Assembly (NCBI RefSeq): GCF_003597395.2
Contig: NC_133771.1
Span: 143,261,998 to 143,325,997 of the forward strand
Reading direction: 5' to 3'
Origin: Chelonoidis abingdonii
Lineage: Eukaryota > Chordata > Testudines > Testudinidae
Length of the DNA: 64,000 nt
The notes beneath the pieces are model-generated. The model was not told where the DNA came from and ran no database searches. It saw only the letters and a program-made list of their open reading frames with translations. The translations under genes were made by a program, and so were the position numbers. Positions 36,584-50,308 of the stretch are shown piece by piece. Positions within the stretch are counted from its first letter, which is position 1. Each line of letters begins with the position of its first letter.

Positions 36584-37848
36584 GGTTAGAAGCAGAATAG
36601 CAAGAACTATGCTCAGCAGAGTGGGAGACTATAGTGGTAAAATCATGCCCACTAGAGAAATGTGATTGGAAACAATTTTTAAAAATTAAGAGAAATGTAG
36701 CTACTTACTGTCTGTATTTGATTAACAAGTGACTGTATGAGGAAAGATGGACTAAGTACAAGACAGGTAGTTTAAATACTGTAACTTTTATATTAATAAT
36801 ATGTATATTCATATATTCATAATTTATGCTTTCTCAAATCTCCTTTTTCTTTATCTTGTGTGCGACACCCTCTTTCCCATTGTTTATTTAAGGAAATAGC
36901 TAGTAAATCTGTTTACCATTAATAAATGTATATTGGATTTAATAATGTAACCAAATTGATTTCATTATTGATTATACAGTGCTTTAAAGCTGTTTTGTTC
37001 CCTAGTGATCAACACAAAGACAAAGGACTTGATTCACTTATACTTACAGAAGTGTTCATCAGAAGGAATTACCCCATTGAAGTAAATAGGGTATGAAATC
37101 AGAATTAGGTCTAAATTCTCACAGTATTAAGGGCCAATTGTTTATATTTTTGCTTTTTATCTCTACATGTAGAGAGTTCGCTAAAGTTCTCTATACAACT
37201 TAATTCTATGTTTTGGTTGTTTTATTTTATTCTTAGTATTTGTATTTTTGCCATGGATATAGAATGTGAGTCATAAAATTATTGGAAAGAAAATGGCATC
37301 TTTGTATTCTTACTGTGTAGGGGTCCAATCCCTTACTCATGTGATAATCCCACTGAAGCAATAGGAATTTTGCATCAATAGAAAGTGCTACATAGGGCCC
37401 TTGATTGGTTAGAAAAAATAAAGACAAAATATTGGCGTTTAAGAATATATTTAAGGATTTCTTGGGTAGAAGTGTTAGCAAATCAATTTCTTACAACTCA
37501 TTTGAATGCAGCCCCACTAGTCCTCAGATGGTAACCTCAGGTCAATAATTGGATTAATGAAGATGGCCTTTATTCCCGCTCATGCTTCTATCCACAATGA
37601 TGAACTAGATCAAGTACAGGGAATGAAAGTTGAAATAACTGCTCCATCTTTGTAGGTATTTTTTGTGTGGGTGACATCCATATCCAAACCATCATTCTTG
37701 CATAGAGGATTAAAATGAACAGAAGTAAACCAAAATTCCATAGTGAAAATAGTCAGACTTTCTAATTTGATTTAGTAAATTAAGACTAGAAAAATAAGTC
37801 CCATTACAAAACAACTCCTGCGTATCATCTGCTGTTAATTTCTCCGTA
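36584..37848. other. Unique AT-rich non-coding DNA
   Basis: No gene or repeat was recognised. Confidence 0.5.
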
Positions 37849-37850
37849 TA

Positions 37851-38023
37851 CACCTTTATCGCGATATAACGCTGTCCTTGGGAGCCAAAAAATCTTACCG
37901 TGTTATACGTGAAACCACGTTATATCGAACTTGCTTTGATCCACCGGAGTGCGCAGCCCCACTCCCCTGGAGCACTACTTTACCGTGTTATATCGGGTCA
38001 TGTTATGTTGAGGTAGAGAGAGG
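37851..38023. mobile_element. Tc1/mariner-like MITE
   Basis: The sequence contains repeated TTATATCG/CGATATAA phrases near both ends (CGCGATATAACGCTG at the left, GTGTTATATCGGGTC at the right). TA lies at each boundary, at 37,849-37,850 and about 38,024-38,025. It resembles a dispersed turtle MITE known from memory. The terminal repeats are eroded. Confidence 0.55.
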
Positions 38024-38025
38024 TA

Positions 38026-40146
38026 TATTTTATATAGGGCTGGAGAAATCATATATTTTATAGATATCCCAGTCCCATGGCTAAAGACTTAGTTTATTTA
38101 ACTTTCGCTGAACCATAAAATGATGCTGTAATATTTAAATTTTATGATAATTATGTGAACCATATTTCATTAAAGATTTTGGGGGGGGATAGTATCTCAA
38201 CAAAGATAAAGACACATTTTTAAAGTATGAGTTATCGCTCAGTATTTTTCTCTTCAATTATCAATTATTTATTAGTGTACTTATATTGTATTTGATGATA
38301 TAAAAACAAAAATCAATATTCAAAACTCCCATTATGGAGTTTCTTGCACCTTCCTACTGTCCAGTGTAAGAGATGGGATACCAGACTGGTTCAACAGAGG
38401 GACCACTCATGAACTCTGATATGTCAGTTCTAGTTACATTTTTTCATATTAAAAGTGACAAGAACAAGTGAGTCAAAGCAATGAAAATGGTTATCAGAGT
38501 AAAGTATTCAGAGCCTCATTCTTCTGTTTGTAAATTATGGACTTTTCACAGTTTCTTCCTAATTATTCCATCAGGTGGTGCTGGCTTAGCTTACTGCAAA
38601 AGAGTCTGGGTGTATGTATGGCTCTACCATGAACCCAGCAGCTCACTGGAGTTGTTTGCAAGGTACATTAATGTGGAGACCCCCCCCTCTCTGGACTGTT
38701 GCCTAGCTCTCCCAACTGCTGGTGCCACATAATACCGGGCTGTCAGAGGCTCCCTAGGTTGCTCAGAAACCACTTTTGGGAGGGCAGTATGGTTCCAGGT
38801 AGTGAAGTAGGGAAAGTGCAGAAGTGCTGTCTTCTATAGGTTGTAAGGTTTTGGTCTGTTGGTTTGGAAGCTGGGAAAGAATCAAGCAAAATGCCTGTTG
38901 TCTGCCCCACCCGTCTCGACCCTTCCCAGTCCACATGAAAAGATATATGTGGCAAAAAACATGGCTCGGGGAGGCAGTTCTGTGCTCTTATACATTCCCT
39001 TGCTTAAGACCTAAGGGTACAGAGTTTTTGTTGTTGTTGTTCTGGTTGTTGTTCTGCTTATAGAATAGGAGGGGAACAACAATATGGCTTTCAGATTAGA
39101 AAACAAGAGCACATTTAGACTGATGATAGTCTTGGACTCAGCTAACAAAAAATAGTTTCTGGACAATTCTAAGTAAGAGGACAGTAGGTTCCATTTTCAT
39201 GCACAGTGAAATTGTATTCATGCTTTTCACAGACCATAAGGCAAGGCCTTGTGGGTAGAGGTTAGACTTTGGTAGCTATGTGGATGGTCCACTTGAGGCT
39301 GCAGATCTTGAGTAGGCCTCATTGTTCCAGCAGGGCTGAACCCCAAAGGAAACAGAGCAGGGTTTTATCCCTAAGTTTTATAAATATTTTTGTTCTTAAA
39401 CTAAGAACTGTGACCTGGACGCTGTGGAAATTCTTCACAAATCTCTTCTATGTTAAAAGTCTTGTTAGGAAAAAAAATCACTGAGGATATTAAAGAAGCA
39501 GTGAAGAAAATTTAAACTGGTTTAAAGCCCTGGCTCAGATGGGTTTTACCTCTGAAGTTGATGTGAAATTTATGAACATTTTGTAGTCTCTTGCCCATGG
39601 AACTGAGGTCTCCAAGCTCAAAAATGTTTTCTCTGTTGTTATATATTCACTACTACCTGAGAGGAAGATATATAGAGTTCTTTGAATTGAGTCCTGTAAA
39701 TACTTTGTTACTGGCAAGGTCAAAACTTTTTCTCCTTCTGAAAGAAGCAAGATGATTTTTTGTTTTACTGTTTTATTTATATATCCATTAAAAAGCGTGT
39801 CAGGTGCTTTAAAGACACAAAGTAACATAGTTGTGTACTTGAAAGAAAATTACACCTAAAGACTAGAGCCAGGATGTGATGCCTGTTGAATGTTACACCA
39901 AGAACTGTTCTATTCAAGTTGGTGTGTGAAATCCGTAAAGAAGAATAAGGGGCAAGAGGCACCTGAATCACAACTCCTGGGAGAAACTGCAGCAGTTCAG
40001 GTAGATGCAGCTCAATGACATGCTCCAAAAGGAAACATTTTGATATTTGAAAATCAGTTTTTTTGCTGAACTTTCTGCTGTGTGAAACATTTATATATTT
40101 CAACTTTCTGTTGAAATGTTTGAAATTTGGGACAAAAAGAAATAGA
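38026..40146. other. Unique non-coding DNA
   Basis: No exon was recognised. The minus-strand frames of 97 and 124 codons at 39,535-40,151 have no family features, and the latter ends at the CR1 boundary. Confidence 0.5.
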
Positions 40147-40605
40147 CTCATAGACTTTAAGGTCAGAAGGGACCAATATGATCATCTAGTCTGACCTCCT
40201 GCACAATGCAGGCCACAGAATCCTACCCATCCACTTCTATAACAAACTCCTAACCTATGTCTGAGTTATTGAAGTCTTCAAATTGTGGTTTGAAGACCTC
40301 AAGCTGCAGAGAATCCACCAGCAAGTGACCCATGGCCCCACGGTGCAGAGGAAGGTGAAAAACCTCCAGGGCCTCTGCCAATCTGCCCCAGAGGAAATTC
40401 CTTCCCGACACCCCAAATATGGCGATCAGCTAAACCCTGAGCATGTGGGCAAGACTCACCAGCCAGCACTCAGGAAAGAATTCTCTGCAGTAACTCAGAT
40501 CCCATCCCATCCAACATCCCATCACAGACCTCTGAGCATACTTACCTGCTGATAATCAAAGATTAATTGTCAAAATTAAGCTATCCCATTATACCATCCT
40601 GCCAG
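40147..40605 (-). mobile_element. CR1 LINE 3' end, minus strand
   Basis: The plus strand starts with ATAGACTTTAAGGTCAGAAG, the complement of the CR1 3' terminus also seen at 15,475. It continues through GATCATCTAGTCTGACCTCC and TGATAATCAAAGATTAATTG. This copy extends further toward the 5' side than the one at 15,105. The plus-strand frame at 40,283-40,552 is the antisense of the tail and not a gene. Confidence 0.85.
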
Positions 40606-43272
40606 AATATAATTATTTCCTATGGAATGGAAATTCTTATTTTTCATCAGCTCTAATCTTTTCTTTTCTTTTCAGCACCACACACTTTGATTCCCTCAAC
40701 TTCCCCTTCAGTATAGTCAGCTTTCTGGCTGGTTCATTGACTCTGGGTTGTTCTCTTTTCCCCTTCTCCAGGCATCTTTTCTTCCTGTATCCAGCTCGCT
40801 TTGTTATTATTTGCACCCATTTCTCTTCCCTTCAGAAAAGTTCTTGCTACCAAGAAGGTTCAGGATATATTGAAAGCCTGGCTGGTCTTAGGTCAGCAAT
40901 TCTCTTAAAATACCAGCTCTCTGGCATTTTCCCAAAATGAACGGGGTCCCGGAAAAAGTGAGATTTCAAGTCAGAGATTTCCAGACTTGGTGTTATAATA
41001 AGAGTGAGTTATTGGATTCAGAATATAACTTGAATATGATACATGAGCCCTTATGCAAGCCAGTTCAAATGTTGTTTTTGTTTTTGTTTTTGTTTTTTTG
41101 TTTAAATTCTGGTTCAATTTGAGATTGAGAGTGGATTTTATTTTTACCTAATATACTACAGTGTATCCCTTCGTACTTTAATAAGGAAGATGATATACCA
41201 TTGAATTGTTTACTGCTAGTGGATCCTATGCTTAAAGTTTAGCTCATATCACAAAATCTAGCCAGTGCTCTGTTGTTATTCTGAACTTTGTTATGATCTG
41301 TGAAGTTAATGCAAATCTGTCAGGGTACCCTAAATACTTCAATTTAATTGAGGAGCTTTATTATCATTGTTATTTATTATTTGGCAGAGTGCAATATGTT
41401 TTCTCAGGATTTGTTTTCTATAGCTGTGATCAGAAAATTAACTACTTCTGTCATTTTTATGCATGAGTTACTTCAAATGGACAATAAATAATTTCCCTTA
41501 CACAAAGCCCTCAATCACAGAAGCCTAAAAAAAGTTTGAAGTGCACAGATGTACACAGTTTTTTACTATGCTTGTGGCTTAATTTACCTCATCTGTTTAT
41601 TTTTCTGATACCGCAGGATACCATAGCTTACATAGGGGAGTGAGTTCAGCATACATTAAATAATGTGTGACTACAAAATAGCAATTCTAAATATTTGAAA
41701 CACCATTTCTTTTAAGATAGCAGTTCCAGATTTATGCCATTTTAAAAACAGCAGTGAGAAGTTTATGGATTGCTTTTTAGGAGACCAGAGTCTTTCAGAA
41801 AATATGTTGGATCTCTAAGCCACTCAGCTTATTAGAAGTAAATGGGAAAACTCCAAGAGTCAATATTTTTGTAAGTTTATGGTATTTAATTCAAACATTC
41901 AGAATTTCAGCAACCTTTGTTGTTGTTGTTTGTGGTTCAATGTTGTTTGCTAATGCCACCCCAATGTTTGCTTTTTGTTGTTGTTGTTTCCCTGAAGAAC
42001 TTCCCTTTAATGGTCTTGATTGAGTTTTCCACTGTGTATTGAACAAGCTAATTGTTGCTTTTTCCATCACTCTGGTGTTTTTTCTTCTGGAGAAATTCTC
42101 CTATAGTGCAGATGTCCTACACAATGTCCTCCAAACCACATCAGCTTTGTGATGGTGCTAGTTGAATGGACTATAGACACATGAGCCATTCAGAGGTATC
42201 AGCACTGTATTGGCCAATACCCTGTGGTAATTTTGCTTTTTGCTCTGGTAAAGTCTGATTTCAGCTGTGGGGGCATTTCTTGTACTAATTTTAAGAAGTT
42301 AGGGTATCCATTTACTAGTATTTGTGAATAAGAACAGAAAAAACATTGAAGATGAGATAAATTTATATTGTGCCTGATTCTCTTTGAGAGTCAGTGAAGA
42401 ACCTTCCATTGACTTCAGTGGGACAGAATTGAGGCCTTGGTTTATATAAGAGTTTCCCTGTATTATCTGCAAATGTATTTGATTTATATAAAAATGGTGG
42501 TATATATAAAGCTGCACTTTTAAGTTATTTTTTAGAATTGATTAGATTTCAGATTGATGGTGTTCCTTTAACAGAAACTGAAAAAGCATAAATATGAAAT
42601 TTCATCAGTACAGTGAATGCTTATTCTCACTATTAGGTGGGCATTTTACTCAACTTTTTATTAATTTTTAAATAAGGTTTGAGTAGAATCTCTAATCAAA
42701 TGTAGGGACACTTCCTGAAAACTTCTATCCATAAGAATAGTTTTTACTAATGCATATAGTCCCATATACTCCAAACATTCAACTCACTGATTTTAGTGGA
42801 TCTACTTGGATGAGTAAGAACTACTCACATAATTAAACTTAGCAAGAGTGGTGCCATGATATTTTCCCCCCTTGAATGCTTACAGCATGCTTAGTTTAAA
42901 AACAAACAAACAAACAAAAAACACACAAACACACACAAACAAGTGCTCTTTGTGGCTAACTATAAAAATGATCCAGTGCATTTTGGGGATATTTTATAAA
43001 ACAAATTATTATAAGGCAGAGAAATGTTTCACAAATCTGAGCCAAGGTAAGTTTAATAGTTATTTTAAGAACAGAAAATTGGGGCTGATAATTTAACTGT
43101 TGGCAATGAACTATCCAGTGATAGTGGATGATGGTTTTATGTTTATTGGATGGTTTTATATATAATATATATTTGTTTGGCTTTGGTGGAGTTTTGAGGA
43201 TGGATAATGAAGTGGTTCAGATTTTAAATTCATGTTCCATTGTAAGACCTTCATTTTGTTTAGCATCAAGGA
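40606..43272. other. Unique AT-rich non-coding DNA with simple repeats
   Basis: A (TTTTTG)n tract lies at about 41,071-41,103, GTT repeats near 41,920 and 41,975, and an (AAAC)n/(CACA)n tract at about 42,897-42,942. No exon was recognised. Confidence 0.5.
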
Positions 43273-43280
43273 CTGACTAT

Positions 43281-43503
43281 CAGGGCCAGCTCCAGGGATT
43301 TGGCCGCCCCAAGCAGCCAAAAAAAAAGCAAAAAAAAAAAGCTGTGATTGCAATCTTCAGCAATTCAGCAAGAGGTTCCTTTGCTCCGAGCAGAGTGAGG
43401 GACCCTCCGCCGAATTGCCGCCGAATACGTGAAAGTGCCACCCCTCTCCAGAGTTGCTGCCCCAAGCACCTGCTTGATAAGCTGGTGCCTGCAGCCGGCC
43501 CTG
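43281..43503. mobile_element. Non-autonomous hAT element, 223 bp
   Basis: Ends are CAGGGCCAGCTCCAGG at the left and GCAGCCGGCCCTG at the right, an inverted pair. A perfect 8-bp duplication CTGACTAT flanks it at 43,273-43,280 and 43,504-43,511. CGCCGAATTGCCGCCGAA and poly(A) tracts in the interior are typical of this abundant turtle family. The 129- and 128-codon frames over it are not genes. Confidence 0.88.
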
Positions 43504-43511
43504 CTGACTAT

Positions 43512-44911
43512 CTGTGATTTTGCAATTATCTGTTCTCTTCAGAGCAAAGAAGTGTTTTTAAACTACCCTTTTTTTAAGTTTTTAAAAAGATGTTTCTTCA
43601 ATTCCCAACAGAGATTCACTGTAACTTCTTATAAATGTGTCCTATTGCAGCTGCTGTTCTATCTCTTTAGCTCTTCGGCCCAAAAAAGACAGTTTAATGT
43701 TGACTATTTAATACTCCATAGACTTTCTTCACTGGCCCAGAGACATAGTTTTATACACTTGGATACAAAGACTACACTGCAGCCATTGTCGGGGTTCATC
43801 CAGGGGACTGTTTAAGATTTACATATATAATATCGTAGTACCAACTTTCATTTAAACCATATGAGAGGATTTTTGCTAGGTGAGTATGGAAGGCTGTTCC
43901 AGTCATTGCCTACAACTAATCTATTTACAGTGGATATAAACATCCTCATTAACTCATAATTCCCAGGGTAAAGCTTCATCAAGATGTACTTATAGTTGTA
44001 AATATATATCATTCCATTAATGAAACTTTAATTTCAAAGGGATTAAGGTTGATTAAGTGGGTGACATTCCCTCCACAAACCTTAAAAGCTCTGAAGAGGT
44101 GAAGCACATCAACAGGACATCTCTTAACTATACCCTTCTGAGCACACAGCATATTTCCATTTCCCCTCCATCATTCCAAGGGAGTTCCTTCTGCCTCTTC
44201 CTGTTAAGAAAACACGCTACACACAATGTATTTAACTCACCTCACAGGATGACCCAAACCTTGATTATGACTCATGCTTTCTCCACAATGCAATACACTG
44301 TGTGTGTACATTGTATGCATAGGTCAGCCCAGAATATTTGCTAAAGTTGTTGAGATTTTGTATTGTGCTAGGAGGTGTCCATTTAAACATGGTAGCTGGG
44401 GCTTGAGTCACAACTGAAACAATGGGAAGTTGAGGCCATGTTTACTAGGTTATCCCTCCTCTCCATCCCACCAATACACATTAATGAAATAATGACTATA
44501 GTTAATGAGGATGTGAATATCTTTAATCCCATTGAATAGCTTCCAATGACAATGAAAAAAAGGAGTACAATGTTTGCTCATATCAACTTCCATTCTTTCT
44601 TCTGCTGTATGTGGAAGAGTGCTAAGATTAGCCTGTTTGTCTGTGTAACTTCTTTCTGATAATGGGGCCTGCAGTCAGAACTTGTAAACTGGAAAGGGTC
44701 AGGATGGATATGTGGCTGTATGTGGGGTTATTTGACCTAGTCTGAATAAGAATGGATGAGGAGATGGCAATATGTGTTTTTTTGGTAGAATCCACAAATA
44801 AAGTAAGGTTTGACTGAAATATGTGAAGGAAATAACTGGTAAATTAGATACCATTGTGTAATAACAGAGTGTAAACATTAACTTTTTACTGCCACCCACT
44901 GCAAATATAAC
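43512..44911. other. Unique non-coding DNA
   Basis: No gene or repeat was recognised. Confidence 0.5.
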
Positions 44912-44919
44912 ACTGAATT

Positions 44920-45041
44920 TAGGGTGATCAGACAGCAAATGTGAAAAATCAGGATGGGGGTGGGAGGTAATAGGAGACTATATAAGAAAAAGATCCCAAA
45001 ATGGGACTGTCCCTTTAAAATCGGGACATCTGGCCACCCTA
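44920..45041. mobile_element. hAT-type MITE, 122 bp
   Basis: Inverted ends TAGGGTGATCAGAC and ATCTGGCCACCCTA are visible. A perfect 8-bp duplication ACTGAATT flanks the element at 44,912-44,919 and 45,042-45,049. The interior has GGACTGTCCCTTTAAAATCG. It carries no coding potential. Confidence 0.9.
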
Positions 45042-45104
45042 ACTGAATTTCCTGGCTTTCTCTTTTCTTTTTAACTATAATCTTCTTTTAAGGTATGTGT
45101 AATT

Positions 45105-45357
45105 TAGGGGTGGCTCTAGCTTTTTTGCTGCCCCAAGCACGGCAGGGAAGCTGCCTTCGGTGGCTTGCCTGCAGGAGGTCCGCCAGTCCTGCGGCTTCGG
45201 CGTACCCACCACCAAATCTGTGGGACCGGTGGACCTCCCTCAGGCAAGCCACCGAAGGCTGCCTGACTGCCACCCTCGCAGGGACCGGCAGGGCACCCCC
45301 TCGCAGCTTGCTGCCCCAGGCATACACTTGGAGTGCTGGTGCCTGGAGCTGCCGCTG
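45105..45357. mobile_element. Non-autonomous hAT element, 253 bp
   Basis: It is related to the element at 43,281: TGCTGCCCCAAGCA near the left, GGTGCCTGGAGCTGCCGCTG at the right. A perfect 8-bp duplication GTGTAATT flanks it at 45,097-45,104 and 45,358-45,365. An internal GCCTTCGGTGGCTTGCCTG is repeated inverted as CAAGCCACCGAAGGC. The 108- and 119-codon frames over it are not genes. Confidence 0.88.
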
Positions 45358-45365
45358 GTGTAATT

Positions 45366-47354
45366 ACAAATTTAATTTTAACAAAGATTTTTTTTTTTGG
45401 TCTAGAATTTTTCTTAATTAAAATAAAAAGCTTTTTAGCAATTGCCTTCTGTACACATTGATCTAAACTGTTCATTTTGAAAGATGGAATATCTTTCTTT
45501 CTTCATACCTGAAATAGTAATATATTGTAAACTACTGCCAGAGTCCATGCTTGGTTTGTAATATTCAGAATTCATGAGGAGCTCATAATCCTTAAAAGTG
45601 AATAGGTGTGTGAAGTGATTCCATAGTGACTGCCTTTTCCTATTTTTAGTGTGTTAATGGATAATGTTGATTCCTGAGGAGAAAATCAGAGGATCATATT
45701 TAGAGGTGATGTGTAAGATGTTGTAAGTGACACCTCAGTAAGTATCCATATAAATCAGAGACTACATAAATGCAGAAAATCTAGGATACTTTCACTTACA
45801 TTCTGAAGAGTCTATAAAATTGGTATAATATAGGTATATAAAATGAATATTAGAATAGAGGGTGGCTAGGTTAAATATACATAGTCCTATGCCCTCCTAA
45901 TAGTTGCCTTTTCTGTTGGATTGCTCTTTCCTTTCCTCTTGTGCTATTGTTCACTTTTGGTTGCTACAATTATCGTATCAGATCCAGTGGACTGGCACTG
46001 GACTATACTGAACTATTATACGTCCAGAAAATCTGACTGAATAATTCTAAAATAGCCACCCAGATTTTTCAGTAAAATGTTAAAGGTACTATCCTTCATT
46101 AAAACAAATGCGGAGTTTGCAGGTTTGAGATATGAAGCGCTCTTTCTGTCTGTGTCTCTCTCGCTCTAAAACTCGAGCTTCTGAGGTATTTTTTCCTATC
46201 TTGTCTTATCTCATGAAGGCCTTATTAGATTCAACTCTGTTTCCCACCTTCCAAATCTTAAAAATAAACAAATAAGAACATCTAGCAGAATAATGAAAAA
46301 ATTCAGGCAGATTTGTTGAATTTTGACCAATCTAGAGTGAGAATCCAAAATTTGTCTTAAAATGAGAAGCAAGTATCAATCTTCAACTGTAGCATTCATT
46401 CTGCTAACACTATACTGTAGATATGAAATATGCTGCAAATTTTTCACTCCAGTTTGTTTAAAGAGGAGTCTCAAAGCAGTTTAAAGTTATAGTCTCAAAG
46501 AGGACTCTAAAAATCATATGGGGCTCCATATTCATTCTTTGTCAATGGTTCCATCCGATTACAAACTCAACTGGGCATCTGAAAATCAATTTGGATTGTT
46601 TTTTCCTCAGTTTCATCTCCAGTAATTAAGATTTCCCAATTAGAAATCAGTTTTGTTTTAAGTTGTATGAGGCAAAAAATAATTTGGTTTGTTCTGTAAT
46701 AATTTTTTGCAGGGCTAACAGTGGAATCTTTTTGTGTTAGTTAAGTGAGAATATTTTTCACAGAAATTTGTGATTTGACTTGATCACCTAACTGAATAGA
46801 GATTCTCCTATAAGAATGTGACATTTTTACATATTATGCTTTATTGTACTTAACTGTATTTTAAATACAGCTATGTGAAACCTGGGGCTTCTAGGGTTAG
46901 CAATATATAGACTGTTACATGAAAACGCTTTGAATTTAGAGCTAGATTAATTCAGATTTGCTTAGTGCAGCCCTTCCCTCTGTGGTGTATAGAAAACTAC
47001 ATTAAAATTCTAAGCTATAACTCTAAATTTTTCTGGGGTTTTCAGTGATGCTTGTAGGCTAGGTAGCTCTGTAGGGAAGCATGTAATCTGGGCAGTTAGT
47101 CTGCAGTACCAGCCTGGAGTAAATTGGGTTGAGTTTCACCTCTCTGTTTTAGGGAGCATTCTGCTTTGTGTCTCTGAGTTCTAGCGTGTTGTTATTCTAA
47201 ATTCTAAGCAATAAAGTAGTGTTACACTGTAGCCCTCCAGCAAGAGCATTTTATGTTTTTTTTCTAACTTTTTTCTCTGGGTATGCTGTGAACGTAACAC
47301 TCTCCTGCGGATTTTGGGACTATTTTTTATTCTTATTGTTTTCTGGGTGGTAGA
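45366..47354. other. Unique AT-rich non-coding DNA
   Basis: No gene or repeat was recognised. Confidence 0.5.
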
Positions 47355-47362
47355 GTCATGGG

Positions 47363-47717
47363 GCCGGCTTTAGGCACCGTGGGGCTTGATTCGTAGGAGC
47401 TGCCCGGAAGTCCCACCGTCTTCGGCGGCAGCTCGCTGTCACAGAGGAAGGTCCCTCCACCGAAATGCCACCGAAGACAGTGGCAACGATTGAGCTGCCG
47501 CCGCCAACAGTGCCAGGACTTTGGCAGCAGCTCAATCAGCTGCCGGTGCCTTCACCTTCATTTCGGCGGAGGGACTTCCTCCATGGCAGCGATTGAGCTG
47601 CTGCCGAAGACCGTGGCGGGACTTTGGCGGCAGCTCCTTAGGGATGTTGCGGGGCCCTCTTAGGGGCATGGGGCCCTATTGCGGGGAATTGGCTGAATTG
47701 CCCTAATGTCAGCCCTG
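47363..47717. mobile_element. Non-autonomous hAT element, about 355 bp
   Basis: The left end reads GGGCCGGCTTTAGGC and the right end GTCAGCCCTG. Flanking 8-mers GTCATGGG (47,355-47,362) and GTCATGGC (47,718-47,725) agree at seven positions, as expected for a hAT duplication. The interior has repeated CAGCTCAATC and CCGCCGA-like phrases seen in the same family at 43,281. The exact left base is uncertain. Confidence 0.7.
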
Positions 47718-47725
47718 GTCATGGC

Positions 47726-50308
47726 CTGTATCCACTCCCAATCTCCAGTCCTCAAGCCTGTGTATTCTTTGGCCTTCAAGGGGATACCGAGTGTCTGCTT
47801 CCCCATAGCAGGCTTCTCAGGGGGCCACCTGGCACAAACACCTGCTCTTTCAATCACAATAAAGCTTTATGGAAATAGAAATTGCTACACTACAGTGGAG
47901 TACGACTGGCAAACAAGCGCCCATTGCCTTTCTTTATGAGCAATGATCTAGGGCTCAGACACCCTACAATTCCTAGTTATTAACCGGCAGCCTAGCGCTA
48001 AGCATCATTAGTCAACTTGTAGCCCTTCTCAGTTTCAATACTAGCTGGTACTAGTTGATATCGGGTGCCTTGCTTCTCCTTCTAGAAGATATGGGGATTT
48101 GCAATCTGCTGTCTCCTGAGGAGAAAGGGGTAACAACTTCATTTCAACAGGCGGACAAAAAAGGAGGGTTGAGAAGGTTGTAGGCTTTCTAGCAACCTTC
48201 CTCCCTCCCCTTCCATTCTCCAAACATTACAAAAGTAAGGAAAGGGTTCCAAACCTAAATGGAAAATGGGATGAATGAATGCTGTGAAGGGCATGCTCAT
48301 GTGTAAATCCACATATGGATTTCAGTCCATACAAGAAGATAAGCTGAGGTTTATGTCCATAACAAATTTATGATCTAGACTCTCCTTATGTGAATCTAAA
48401 AGTCCGTTTGAAACATTTACTCTTCAAGCTTTAAGTTGCAAGTCCAGGCCAATGACATAGCGTAGAATCTTTCATATAATTATGTAACATTTTGATGCTA
48501 TATCTGTAGTGAGCCTCTAGAAATTCATGATCAGTTTGATTTTCTTTTTTGTGTCTCAGTTTTAATTAGTTTCTATACAATACTTTCATCCACCGTCTGT
48601 TTCCACAAATTCATAAACAGAGTTCTCTCTTTGTTAGTAAGTGCAATTTAACTCAAAGCTGAGTTACTTAATTACGAACCTGCATATTTCTATAGAGTTG
48701 AAAAAGTTGAAGCACTCCTATCCACCTCTGTCCTATGTTGTCTGGAATATGGGTATACAGCTGACATTTGGAAACTTGCTATATTCCAATCCTGAGGCTG
48801 ACAGCACAAGAAAAAGTTTGTTTTGTGAACCATTTTCCTTAAGGCTATAAAACAAAACACATATTACAAATACGACAATATAAAAAAGTTATTCACAGCA
48901 GGAAATTTCTGATCCCAAACCAGGTCTTTGAAGTTTTTCTTCCCTCTGTTGTGATGTAGAGCTGTTTTTGCAGTCACTTAACATTAACTTGGATGTCCTT
49001 GTCCAGAATGATCCCTAACCTCTTCCTAATGAGATCCAGTTAAAGATATGTTTTTCAGCCTGCAACTTTCTTTACACCAGAAGCTACAGAGATCAAAAAG
49101 GTTTTATGCCCTTTCAATACCACAGTAAATAGAAGCCTCAGGGCTTCACATTGTAACACACATTTCTTTTTGGCCATTAGGTCTATGTCCATAGGACTTT
49201 AGAAATCCCCCGTTTGGTGTGTGTGTTTAGTGATAGGCATATCCAATCACTAAGGAGACTGTTTAGAAGATTTATAGTCGTTTTTGTTCCTTAATGGATT
49301 CTTTCACTGGAGTCATGACAAATATAGAAACTAAAAAGATGCAAATTAGAATCTTCCCTAATAAACACTGAGAAGAACATTCATTATTTTCTCTCACTGC
49401 TAGTCAGAAAATATCTAAATTTTTAGAAAGGAAAACCTAGCAAAGAGATCAGTTGATTCCCTAGAATTTACATTCATGTTTACATATGTAACTGGTAATA
49501 AATGGAAAGAAAAGACAACATATTACTTATATAATTGTTTACCAAGCATAGACCAGAGAGACATACATGGAATTTGAAGTCTCTTGCAGGAAGAAAACCA
49601 CGTTTCTGATATATTAATATGTGAATAAAGGAGGCATAGAAATCAATTTCACAATGTAGAGCCAAAATGGCATCTTATTATCACAACAAATGAAGACAGG
49701 AAATATTACCCCCATAATAATACCTACCCTAATAAGGAGCACTTCCATTTAAAGACCTTTATGTCATTTTAGTCTCAACTAAAATTTATTTAAAAAAATG
49801 CAAGAGGTCAGGTTTGCAGCTCTTACGTATACAAAGAATCAAGTTGACTATAATAGCTTATCTTGAGAATAAGGGCAGTAAGTCAGGCCCTATTTCAGTC
49901 CTAGTCAAAAGGCTATCCATCTAGCAAGATAGCAGTATCTTTTTTGTAATGCTTATAATGTTGTATGTAATTGAAACCTCACATGTGGTAACTTATGAAC
50001 CCTTTTCTTTTTAAAGTAATAGAATCATTAAAAAATGATACTCTCAAGAGATGTGTGTTAGTAACCCACATTTTGTAATTCTTGTCCTTTCTTTCCCCAT
50101 TTTCCTTCCCAGTGTTTGTTACCATTAAATCTTACACTTGTATTACATCTATGGCCATTCACCATTACTCACTCACCATTGCATTGGCTAAGCAATTTAG
50201 GTTGTTATATTTCTGTGCCCAGTTCCTAACTTTAAAAAAGTCCTTTGAAGCTGTCTTGATGCAGTAGTTGTTTCTAGGCTGACTTTTGTGTTTTATTACC
50301 AATTCTAA
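47726..50308. other. Unique non-coding DNA
   Basis: No exon was recognised. From 48,522 onward this is the source of the corrupted copy that begins at 53,925. Confidence 0.55.

Noticed and set aside
43128..43517. 129-codon open frame as a gene
   Set aside because: It spans the hAT element at 43,281-43,503 including its poly(A) tracts.
45088..45475. Overlapping frames of 79-119 codons on both strands
   Set aside because: They coincide with the GC-rich hAT element at 45,105-45,357.
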